55,360 nucleotides of DNA, from assembly GCA_016296565.1 (NCBI GenBank), contig JAEDJB010000003.1, forward strand, positions 1 to 55,360. Reading direction: 5' to 3'. Numbering within the stretch: position 1 is the first letter of the stretch; each line of letters starts with the position of its first letter. The DNA comes from Oscillospiraceae bacterium. Its GTDB lineage: Bacteria; Bacillota; Clostridia; Oscillospirales; Oscillospiraceae. This document shows positions 26,654 through 34,148 of the stretch, piece after piece. A model generated the notes under the pieces. It was not told the DNA's origin. It saw only the letters and a list, made by a program, of their open reading frames with translations, and did no database searches. Both the position numbers and the translations under genes were made by a program.

Positions 26654-27550
26654 TCAGGGGTTCTCCCAGGGCTTGTTCTCCTTGGCCAGCTCATAGAGCC
26701 GCACATAGCTCCGGTGGCGGCTGGGGGAGATTTTCCCCTCCTTCACTGCCTCCAGCACAGCGCAGCCCTTTTCCTTCACATGGGCGCAGCCAATGAACCG
26801 GCACTGGTCCAGGTAGGGGCGAAACTCCCGGAAGGCGTATTGCAGCTGCTCCTTTTCCCGGATTTCCCCCTTGTCGGTGTCAAAGGCGGAGAAGCCGGGG
26901 GTGTCGGCGATGAGCCCGCCGGAGACGGGGAACAGCTCCACGTGGCGGGTGGTGTGGCGGCCACGGCCCAGCTTCTCGCTGATCTCCCCGGTGGCCAGGC
27001 CAAAGTCCGGCTCCAGGGCGTTGAGAATGCTGGACTTGCCCACGCCGGAGTTGCCGGTGAAGGCAGACACCTTCCCTGCCAGAAGGCCCCGCAGCTCCTC
27101 GATGCCCTGGCCGGTGGCGGCGCTGACCTTCAGAGTGTGAAAGCCCGCGGCGGTGTAGATCTCATACAGCTCCTCCGCCTGCACCAGGTCCCACTTGTTG
27201 ATGCAGATGACAGGCTCGCACTGCTTGGTCTCCGCCAGAGCGATGATCCGATCCACCAGGAAGGGGTCGGTCACCGGGATGGCTCCGGAGGCGATGACCA
27301 CCAGCTGGTCGATGTTGGCCACCGCCGGCCGCTGAAAGGCGTTGCGCCGGGGCAGGAGTTCATCCAGGGAGCCGGTGCCGTCGGACTGGACAGTGATGGC
27401 CGCCCGGTCCCCCACCAGGGGGGTGATTTTTTTATACCGGAACTTTCCCCTGGCCCGGCAGGTCACCGGGGCTTCGCCGGGACCGCACTGGACATAATAG
27501 AAGCCGCTGAGGGCCTTGAGGATGGTTCCTTCTCGTTTCTCTTCGTTCAT
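26654..27550 (-). CDS. rsgA: Ribosome biogenesis GTPase RsgA
   Basis: A 298-residue circularly permuted GTPase (YjeQ/CpgA). It has an OB-fold N terminus, then G4 NKWD, G1 TGNSGVGKSS and G3 DTPGF in the permuted order. The C-terminal zinc knuckle is CRFIGCAHVKEKGC. It acts as a checkpoint in late 30S maturation near the decoding centre. The order prpC-prkC-rsgA equals that of Bacillus, where CpgA is a PrkC substrate. It starts 10 bases after prkC and ends at a strong terminator. Confidence 0.96.
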   Translation of the reverse strand: MNEEKREGTILKALSGFYYVQCGPGEAPVTCRARGKFRYKKITPLVGDRAAITVQSDGTGSLDELLPRRNAFQRPAVANIDQLVVIASGAIPVTDPFLVDRIIALAETKQCEPVICINKWDLVQAEELYEIYTAAGFHTLKVSAATGQGIEELRGLLAGKVSAFTGNSGVGKSSILNALEPDFGLATGEISEKLGRGRHTTRHVELFPVSGGLIADTPGFSAFDTDKGEIREKEQLQYAFREFRPYLDQCRFIGCAHVKEKGCAVLEAVKEGKISPSRHRSYVRLYELAKENKPWENP

Positions 27551-27560
27551 GCTGTCTCAC

Positions 27561-29522
27561 TTAATTGAAGGTCTCGTCGTACTGGTCCACCAGGGAGCCG
27601 TCGATATAGACGCAGATCTGCTGGGTGCCGGTGCCCTCCACAGGGGTGACCACGCTGCCCACGGAGGTGTCCACCGTCTGGTTGTAGGCCTCCTTGCCGC
27701 CCACGGTGATGCGGACGGTGACGGTCTCCCGGTCCTCTGGCAGGGTGACGGTGACGGGCTTGCTGGAGATGGGCTTGGATTCCGGACCCTTGCTGTAGTG
27801 GAGGGTGATGGCGGTGCCCTTCTCCACCTGGGTGCCGGGGGCAATGCTCTGGTAGACCACCAGACCCTTGGTCTGGTCGCTGGTCACTTCCTCCACGCTG
27901 CCCACCTTCAGCTCCAGGTCCGTGAGCATCTGCCGGGCCTTCTCCAGAGACTGCCCGGTGAGGGTGGGAACCACGACCTTGGTGTTCTCCGGTCCCTGGC
28001 TGATGACCAGGTGGACGGTGTCGCCGGACTCCAGCTTGGTGCCCTTGGGAGGCGTAAAGGAGATCACATGGTCCTCCTCCACATCATCCGAGGGCTGGTA
28101 CTCGGGGGTGTCCACCTGCAGGCCGAGGCCCTGGAGGGCCTTCACCGCGTCCTCATAGGTGAAGTTCTTCACGTCGATCATCTCAATGGCCTCTTTGCCG
28201 CCGCTGACCACCACGTTGATGGTGGAGCCCACCTCGGCCTCCGCCCCTGCCTCCGGGTCCTGGGAGATGATCTCCCCCTCCGGGGCCTCGTCGTCAGACT
28301 CCACGGAGATCCTGACCACTTTGAAATTATCTGTTATCGTCTGGTCCCCCCAGACCTCGTCCAGCTGACGGCCCACCAGCCGGGGAACCGCCATGGTTTC
28401 CGCCTTGTTGAACAGGCCGCTGAAGAAGGTCAGCCACAGGATCAGGGCCGCGCCCACCAGGAAGACGATAATCACAATGGGGATCACCATGCTCTTCCGG
28501 CGCTCCTGCCGGTCCTCGTACTCCTCCGGCTCCTCCTGGGGGTACCGCCGGGGAGGCGGCGCAGTGCGGGTGCGGGCCGGGGGCCGCTGGCGGCGGTTCA
28601 TGGAGCCGGTGTTGTCCACCACCTGGGTGGGCTCGTCAGGCACCGGCTGGCTGCCGTGGAAGGCGGCCAGGTTGTAGTGGAACACCGTGGTGGGGTCTTT
28701 TCGGAAGTCCTCCAGGTCCCGGAGCATGGCCCCGGCGTTTACATACCGCTGGTCAATCCGGGAGGCCATGGCCTTCATGGTGATCTCTTCCAGCCCCCGG
28801 GGAATCTCCGGGTTCAGCTCCCGGGGAGACAGGGGGGTGGCGTTGATATGCTGGATGGCCACGGACACGGGAGAGTCCCCGTCGAAGGGCAGGCGGCCGG
28901 TGAGCATCTCATAGAGAACCACACCGGCGGAATAGATATCCGCCCGGGCGTCAATGTGGCTGCCCCGGGCCTGCTCCGGGGAGATATAGTGGACAGAGCC
29001 CAGAGCCTCCTGGGTCAGGGTGTTCTGGGTGGCGGACATGATCCGGGCGATGCCGAAGTCAGCCACCTTCACGCTGCCGTCCCGCAGGACCATGATGTTC
29101 TGGGGCTTAATGTCCCGGTGGATGATCCCCCGGCTGTGGGCGTGGCCCAGGGCCCGGAGAATCTGGGTGATGAAGTACAGGGATTCCCGCCAGTTCAGAC
29201 TGCCGTCCTTCTTCTGCATATACTGCTTGAGGGTAATCCCGTCGATGAGCTCCATGACGATATAGTCCAGGTCGTCGCCCCGGCTCACGTCATAGACGGA
29301 AACGATATTCGGATGGGAGAGCATGGCCACGGCCTGGGCTTCCTCATGGAAGCGGCGGCGGAACTCTGCGTCGGAGGCCAGATCCCGCTTGAGAATCTTC
29401 ACAGCCACGAAGCGGTGCAGCCGGTGACAGTAGGCCTTGTAGACCACCGCCATGCCCCCTACCCCGATCACATCGAGGATTTCATACCGGTTATCGAGCA
29501 TTTTACCAATGTATTGGTCCAT
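27561..29522 (-). CDS. prkC: PASTA-domain Ser/Thr protein kinase PrkC/StkP
   Basis: A 653-residue Hanks-type kinase. The cytoplasmic kinase domain (about 12-270) has glycine loop GVGGMAVVYKA, ATP Lys42, catalytic HRDIKPQN (Asp137) and DFG at 155-157. A Pro/Arg-rich juxtamembrane stretch follows (about 290-343), then one membrane segment (about 346-369). Three extracellular PASTA modules cover about 376-580, followed by a further C-terminal domain of about 70 residues. PASTA modules bind muropeptides or lipid II and couple cell-wall state, growth and spore germination to phosphorylation. The gene follows its phosphatase prpC by 13 bases. Confidence 0.97.
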   Translation of the reverse strand: MDQYIGKMLDNRYEILDVIGVGGMAVVYKAYCHRLHRFVAVKILKRDLASDAEFRRRFHEEAQAVAMLSHPNIVSVYDVSRGDDLDYIVMELIDGITLKQYMQKKDGSLNWRESLYFITQILRALGHAHSRGIIHRDIKPQNIMVLRDGSVKVADFGIARIMSATQNTLTQEALGSVHYISPEQARGSHIDARADIYSAGVVLYEMLTGRLPFDGDSPVSVAIQHINATPLSPRELNPEIPRGLEEITMKAMASRIDQRYVNAGAMLRDLEDFRKDPTTVFHYNLAAFHGSQPVPDEPTQVVDNTGSMNRRQRPPARTRTAPPPRRYPQEEPEEYEDRQERRKSMVIPIVIIVFLVGAALILWLTFFSGLFNKAETMAVPRLVGRQLDEVWGDQTITDNFKVVRISVESDDEAPEGEIISQDPEAGAEAEVGSTINVVVSGGKEAIEMIDVKNFTYEDAVKALQGLGLQVDTPEYQPSDDVEEDHVISFTPPKGTKLESGDTVHLVISQGPENTKVVVPTLTGQSLEKARQMLTDLELKVGSVEEVTSDQTKGLVVYQSIAPGTQVEKGTAITLHYSKGPESKPISSKPVTVTLPEDRETVTVRITVGGKEAYNQTVDTSVGSVVTPVEGTGTQQICVYIDGSLVDQYDETFN

Positions 29523-29535
29523 GGCAACACACTCC

Positions 29536-30270
29536 TTATTTTACTTGGAAAAGAACGATGGTCACGTTGTCCGGCGCACCCTGCGCCAGGGTGCGGTCCA
29601 GCAGCCGCCGGCAGATTTCCTCCGCCGTGCCGCCGGCCAGAAGCTCCTGGTGGATCTGCTGGTCTGTGACCTCGTTGACCAGCCCGTCGGAGCAGAGAAG
29701 CACGGCGTCGCCTGCCTTCACCGTCCGCTGGAACAGGTCCACTTTGACTTGCCTTGTGGTGCCAAGGGCCCGGGTAATGAGATTTTTCTGGGGGTGCTGG
29801 CGGGCTTGCTCCGGCGTGATCTCACCTTTGCGCACCATGTCCCCCACCACGGAGTGGTCCCGGGTGATCTGCTGGATGGCCTGGCCGGTGATATAGTAGG
29901 CCCGGCTGTCCCCCACGTTCACCACCCAGAGGGTGTTTTCCTGGATTAAGGCGCCCACCAGGGTGGTGCCCATACCGGCGTAGGCCCGGTTGGTGCCTGC
30001 CTTCAGGTAAACCGCCCGGTTGGCCGCCTGGGCGGCCTGGACCAGCAGTTCTCCCTCCTCCTGATACTCCTCGGGTTCATCCAGGCAGACCATATGGTTC
30101 CGGAACCGGTCCACAGCCATGGCGCTGGCCAGGTCCCCGGCGTTGGCCCCGCCCATGCCGTCGCACACCACGGCCCAGGCGTACTGCCCGTCCCGTGCGC
30201 CGGTGGCAAAGGCGTCCTGATTATCCCTTCGCGCGATCCCTCTGTCGGTCAGTCCCCATACGGAAACCAT
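29536..30270 (-). CDS. prpC: PP2C-family Ser/Thr phosphatase PrpC/Stp1
   Basis: A 244-residue metal-dependent PP2C phosphatase. It has RRDNQDAF, CDGMGGANAGDLAS (metal Asp), VNVGDSRAYYI, CSDGLVNEV and APDNVTIVLF, so all metal-binding Asp residues are present. It reverses PrkC phosphorylation and is translated from the same message. Its start overlaps the end of rlmN by 22 bases, which implies coupling to the rRNA methyltransferase genes upstream. Confidence 0.96.
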   Translation of the reverse strand: MVSVWGLTDRGIARRDNQDAFATGARDGQYAWAVVCDGMGGANAGDLASAMAVDRFRNHMVCLDEPEEYQEEGELLVQAAQAANRAVYLKAGTNRAYAGMGTTLVGALIQENTLWVVNVGDSRAYYITGQAIQQITRDHSVVGDMVRKGEITPEQARQHPQKNLITRALGTTRQVKVDLFQRTVKAGDAVLLCSDGLVNEVTDQQIHQELLAGGTAEEICRRLLDRTLAQGAPDNVTIVLFQVK

Positions 30271-31328
30271 GCTGGATCATCTCCTTTCCCTTCGCTGGCA
30301 GTCTGCTGCTGAGCCTTCATGGCCTTGCGGCGCAGCTGCCCGCAGGATGCGTCAATGTCGCTTCCCAGCCGCCGGCGGACGGTGGCGGTGATTCCCCGCT
30401 TTTCCAGCTGCTTCTGGAAGGCCGCCACCCGGGTGCTGGGTTTCAGGGGGCTTTCCTCCACGTGGTTTAAGGGGATCAGGTTCACGTGGGCAACGGTTCC
30501 CTCCAGCCGGTCCGCCAGAAGGGCGGCCTGGCGGGGGGTGTCGTTGACCCCGTCGATCAGGGCGTACTCATAGGAGATCCGCCGCCCGGTCTTTTCAAAG
30601 TACCGGCGGCAGGCCGCCAGCAGAGCGTCCACCCCGCAGGCCCGGTTCACCGGCATCAGCCGGGTTCGGGTCTCGTCGTCAGGGGCGTGGAGGGACACTG
30701 ACAGGGTCAGCTGCAGCCCCTCCTCCGCCAGCCGGTCAATGCCCCTAATCAGGCCGCAGGTGGACAGAGAGATGTGACGCATCCCAATATTCATCCCATC
30801 CGGGTGGTTCACCAGGGTGAGAAATCGCTTGACGTTTTCGTAGTTATCCAGCGGCTCCCCAATGCCCATGAGGACAATATTGGAGATGGGAGCCCCGGAG
30901 TCCTTCTGGGTGAAGATCACCTGGTCCAGCAGCTCCGCCGCCGTCAGGTTCCGCACCCGTCCCCCCAGGGTGGAGGCGCAGAAGGCACAGCCCATGGCGC
31001 AGCCCACCTGAGAGGAGATGCACACGGAGTTGCCGTGGCGGTACCGCATGAGAACGGTCTCGATGCAGTTGCCGTCGGCCAGTCTCCAGAGATATTTTAT
31101 GGTGCCGTCCAGCTTTGAGACCTGTTTTCGGGCCACTGTGGGGGCGGAAAAGCCCCCTTCCCGCAAAACGGTCTCCCGGAGGGCCTTGGGCAGGTTGGTC
31201 ATCTCCTCCACAGAGGACACCCCCCGGCTGAACCACTGGAAGAGCTGCTTGCCCCGGAAGGCCGGCTGGCCCTGGCTGACGCACCAGGCAGACAGCTCCT
31301 CCGGGGTCATGGATTTCAGGTCGGTCAT
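30249..31328 (-). CDS. rlmN: Dual-specificity 23S rRNA/tRNA adenine-C2 methyltransferase RlmN
   Basis: A 359-residue radical SAM methyltransferase that places m2A at A2503 of 23S rRNA and A37 of some tRNAs. The radical SAM cluster motif is Cys110-x3-Cys114-x2-Cys117 (CAMGCAFC). The methyl-carrying Cys is in SDIDASCGQL (about residue 329). The Met at 31328 has AGGAGG 7 bases upstream and starts where the family starts; the longer frame upstream lies inside rsmB. It overlaps the rsmB stop (ATGA). Confidence 0.96.
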   Translation of the reverse strand: MTDLKSMTPEELSAWCVSQGQPAFRGKQLFQWFSRGVSSVEEMTNLPKALRETVLREGGFSAPTVARKQVSKLDGTIKYLWRLADGNCIETVLMRYRHGNSVCISSQVGCAMGCAFCASTLGGRVRNLTAAELLDQVIFTQKDSGAPISNIVLMGIGEPLDNYENVKRFLTLVNHPDGMNIGMRHISLSTCGLIRGIDRLAEEGLQLTLSVSLHAPDDETRTRLMPVNRACGVDALLAACRRYFEKTGRRISYEYALIDGVNDTPRQAALLADRLEGTVAHVNLIPLNHVEESPLKPSTRVAAFQKQLEKRGITATVRRRLGSDIDASCGQLRRKAMKAQQQTASEGKGDDPAWFPYGD

Positions 31329-32668
31329 GTCCCTTCCTCCTTTGCCTTCCGGCGGAGCCTGGCGATGAAGAAGCCGTCGGTGCCCGTCTGCTGGGGCCAG
31401 AGGGTGCACTGGCCCTCCTCCACGGCGCCGATGGGGCCGGGCAGGGTGAACGCCTCCAGAGAAAAGTCCGGGTGACCGGCCAGAAAGGCCGCCGCCACGG
31501 CTTCGTTCTCCTCCTCCAGCAGAGTGCAGGTGGAGTAGAGCAGCACCCCGCCGGGGGCCACGTAGCGGGAGGCGTTGTCCAGAATCTCCTTCTGGATCTG
31601 GGGCAGACCGGCAATCTCCTGGGGATTTTTGTAGCGGATCTCCGGCTTTTTCCGGAGAACCCCCAGGCCGGAGCAGGGCACGTCGGCAATGACGGTCTCA
31701 AAGCTTTCTTCCCAGGCGGGGCGGAAGGTCTTTCCGTCGGCCACCCGGGCGGTAATGGAAGTAAGGCCCAGGCGGGTAGCTCCCGCCTCGATGAGGACCT
31801 TTTTATGGCTGTGCAGGTCGCAGGAGCAGATCTCCCCCTGGTCCCCCATGACCATGGCGGCGGCAAAGGACTTGCCTCCGGGGGCGGCGCACACGTCCAG
31901 CACCTTCTGGCCCGGGGTGAGCCCGGCGGCCAGCACCGCAAGCTTTGCGGCAGGGTCCTGGGCGTAGAGCATCCCCTCCTGGTAAGCCCTCCGCTGGGCC
32001 AGGTCACCGGTGCCCGTGAGGATCAGGCAGTCCGGCAGCCAGGGGTGCTTTTCCGCCGTGACCCCCTCTTCCTCCAGGCTGGCAATCACCTGGGAGACGG
32101 TGCACCGGCAGGTGTTGACCTGGACGGTGACGGGGGGCTCGCTGTTGTCCCACCGGAGCAGCTCTTCGGTCTCCTGGGGGGACAGACGGCGGCGGAAGGC
32201 CTCCACCAGCCACTGGGGGTGGCTGTAGAGCAGGGAGAGGTAGGCCTCCGGGCTCCCGGCGTGGATGGCAGGCAGCTCGTCCAGGTGCCGGGCGATGTTT
32301 CGCAGGATGCCGTTAACCATCCCGGCGGCCCGGGGATTTTTGCAGTGCTTTTTGGTCAGCTCCACCGCCTCGCTCACCGCCGCGTTGGGGGGAATTTTGG
32401 TGAGAAAGAGCATCTGATACAGGCCCAGGCGCAGGTTGGCCAGGACCTTGCTCTCCATCTTGGACAGCTTCATGGTGGAGAAGTGCTGGAGGTAGAAGTC
32501 CAGCAGCAGCTTATTTTGCAGAACACCAAAGCAGAGACGGGTGGCCAGCGCGGCGTCCCGCCGGTCCAGGCCCTCGTCCCGGAGCACTTTTTTCAGGTGT
32601 CCGTTGGACCATGCCTTTTGCCGCTCCATAGCGGCTAAGGTCAGCAGGGCCGCCTCTCTTGCAGACAT
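31325..32668 (-). CDS. rsmB: 16S rRNA m5C967 methyltransferase RsmB
   Basis: A 447-residue protein with an N-terminal NusB-like RNA-binding domain (about 1-140) and a C-terminal Rossmann methyltransferase. The SAM motif is KVLDVCAAPGGKS. Both Cys of m5C chemistry are present, in DVPCSGLG and LLYSTCTL. It modifies C967 in the 30S. It starts 22 bases after fmt... in operon order it follows fmt and precedes rlmN, with which it shares an ATGA overlap. The same order is found in Bacillus (fmt-yloM-yloN). Confidence 0.95.
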   Translation of the reverse strand: MSAREAALLTLAAMERQKAWSNGHLKKVLRDEGLDRRDAALATRLCFGVLQNKLLLDFYLQHFSTMKLSKMESKVLANLRLGLYQMLFLTKIPPNAAVSEAVELTKKHCKNPRAAGMVNGILRNIARHLDELPAIHAGSPEAYLSLLYSHPQWLVEAFRRRLSPQETEELLRWDNSEPPVTVQVNTCRCTVSQVIASLEEEGVTAEKHPWLPDCLILTGTGDLAQRRAYQEGMLYAQDPAAKLAVLAAGLTPGQKVLDVCAAPGGKSFAAAMVMGDQGEICSCDLHSHKKVLIEAGATRLGLTSITARVADGKTFRPAWEESFETVIADVPCSGLGVLRKKPEIRYKNPQEIAGLPQIQKEILDNASRYVAPGGVLLYSTCTLLEEENEAVAAAFLAGHPDFSLEAFTLPGPIGAVEEGQCTLWPQQTGTDGFFIARLRRKAKEEGT

Positions 32669-32690
32669 GAGCCGTCTCTCCTTTCAATCG

Positions 32691-33611
32691 TTAATCAACG
32701 GGGATGGGGTGGCCCCTCAGATAGTCCGCGGCCTTCAGGCGCTTGCCCCCGTCGGCCTGCAGCTCGTTGATCTGAAGCACCGTGCCGCCGCCGCAGGCGA
32801 TCTTCAACCCCTTCTTGTCGGCAGCGATCACACGGCCGGGAGCCTTGCCGGTGGACTCCTCCACAACGGTGGTGGAAAAGACCTTGCACCGGACGCCGTT
32901 CAGCTGGGTCACCGCGGCGGGCCAGGGGATCAGGCCCCGGACCTGGTTGTGAAGCTCCCGGGCAGGACGGGTCCAGTCCATGGGGGACAGGGCCCGGCTG
33001 AGCATGGGGGCCAGGGTCACCTGGTCCTCTGCCTGGGGGATGGCAACAGCGGTGCCGTCTGCCAGCTTCTCCACGGTCTCGGGGAGCAGCTGGGCCCCCA
33101 GGTCCGCCAGACGGTCGTGGAGGTCCTCCACCGTCTCGTCCGGGTCAATGGGGGTGGCCCGCTGGGCCAGGATATCCCCGGCGTCCAGGGCCAGGACCAT
33201 CTTCATGATGGTCACGCCGCTCTCCTGGTCTCCGTTGAGGATGGCCCAGTGGATGGGGGCAGAGCCCCGGTACTTGGGCAGCAGGGAGGAGTGCACGTTG
33301 ATGCACCCCAGCCTGGGGTAGTCCAGGATCTCCTGGGGCAGAATGCGGCCGTAGGCCGCCACCACGATCAGGTCGGGGGCCAGTTCCTGGATCTGGGCCA
33401 GGGCGGTGCCGTCCCGCAGCTTCGTGGGCTGGAACACGGGGATGTCATGCGCCAGGGCGCACACCTTCACCGGCGGCGGCTGGAGCTTCATGCCCCGGTT
33501 TTTGGGCTTGTCCGGCTGGGTGAACACCCCCACCACCTGGTGTCCTGCTGCCAGCAGGGCCTCCAGGGAGGGCACAGCGAAGTCCGGGGTGCCCATGAAG
33601 AGGATTCTCAT
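32691..33611 (-). CDS. fmt: Methionyl-tRNA formyltransferase
   Basis: A 306-residue enzyme that formylates initiator Met-tRNA. The N-terminal Rossmann domain starts MRILFMGTPDFAVPSLEALL. The active site shows INVHSSLLPKYRGSAPIHWAI with catalytic Asn and His, and DAGDIL with the Asp. A C-terminal OB-like tRNA-binding domain begins at about 205. Start and the def stop overlap as ATGA at 33608-33611, so the two formyl-cycle genes are coupled. Confidence 0.97.
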   Translation of the reverse strand: MRILFMGTPDFAVPSLEALLAAGHQVVGVFTQPDKPKNRGMKLQPPPVKVCALAHDIPVFQPTKLRDGTALAQIQELAPDLIVVAAYGRILPQEILDYPRLGCINVHSSLLPKYRGSAPIHWAILNGDQESGVTIMKMVLALDAGDILAQRATPIDPDETVEDLHDRLADLGAQLLPETVEKLADGTAVAIPQAEDQVTLAPMLSRALSPMDWTRPARELHNQVRGLIPWPAAVTQLNGVRCKVFSTTVVEESTGKAPGRVIAADKKGLKIACGGGTVLQINELQADGGKRLKAADYLRGHPIPVD

Positions 33612-34114
33612 GCTTCCTCGCCCTCTTCTTCCAGGCTCTTGGAGAGGATCTCGTCCACCTCCTGCTCGGTGAACAGGCGGCCGCACTGCTCATAGTACAT
33701 GTGGCCGTCCAGGTGCTCGGTCTCGTGGCAGAAGCACCGGGCGGTGATGCCCTCCCGGGTGTATTCCACCGGGTTGCCGTAGCGGTCCTGGGCCTTCAGG
33801 GTCACCTTCATGGGGCGCTTGACGATGCCGTACATGCCGGTGAGGCTCAGGCAGCCCTCAAAGCCCTCCTGCTCCCCTTCCTGGCTGACGATCTCGGGGT
33901 TCACCAGCTCCAGGTACTGCTCGTCGTCGTCCATGACCACCACCACCCGGCGGAGAATGCCGATCTGGGGGGCAGCCAGGCCCAGGCCGCCGGATTCCTT
34001 TAAGGTGTCGGTCAGGTCCTTGAGCAGGGTATGGAGTTTGGCGTCAAAGTTGGTGATGGGGTGGCACACCTTGTGCAGAGCGGGATCGTCTTTCTGAAGA
34101 ATGGTCTTAATCAT
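33608..34114 (-). CDS. def: Peptide deformylase
   Basis: A 168-residue metalloenzyme that removes the N-formyl group from nascent proteins. Motif 1 is GGLGLAAPQIG (42-52), motif 2 EGCLS (metal Cys88), and motif 3 HETEH (His130, Glu131, His134). The usual sequence of motif 3 is HExDH, and Thr replaces the middle residue without loss of ligands. The length suits a type 1/type 3-like short form. It is followed directly by fmt. Confidence 0.96.
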   Translation of the reverse strand: MIKTILQKDDPALHKVCHPITNFDAKLHTLLKDLTDTLKESGGLGLAAPQIGILRRVVVVMDDDEQYLELVNPEIVSQEGEQEGFEGCLSLTGMYGIVKRPMKVTLKAQDRYGNPVEYTREGITARCFCHETEHLDGHMYYEQCGRLFTEQEVDEILSKSLEEEGEEA

Positions 34115-34148
34115 GATGGTAGTTCCTTCCTCTTAATCTGTAGTTTCT

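Noticed and set aside
27516..29669. 717-codon rightward open frame opposite prkC
   Set aside because: Antisense shadow; prkC has all kinase and PASTA motifs on the other strand.
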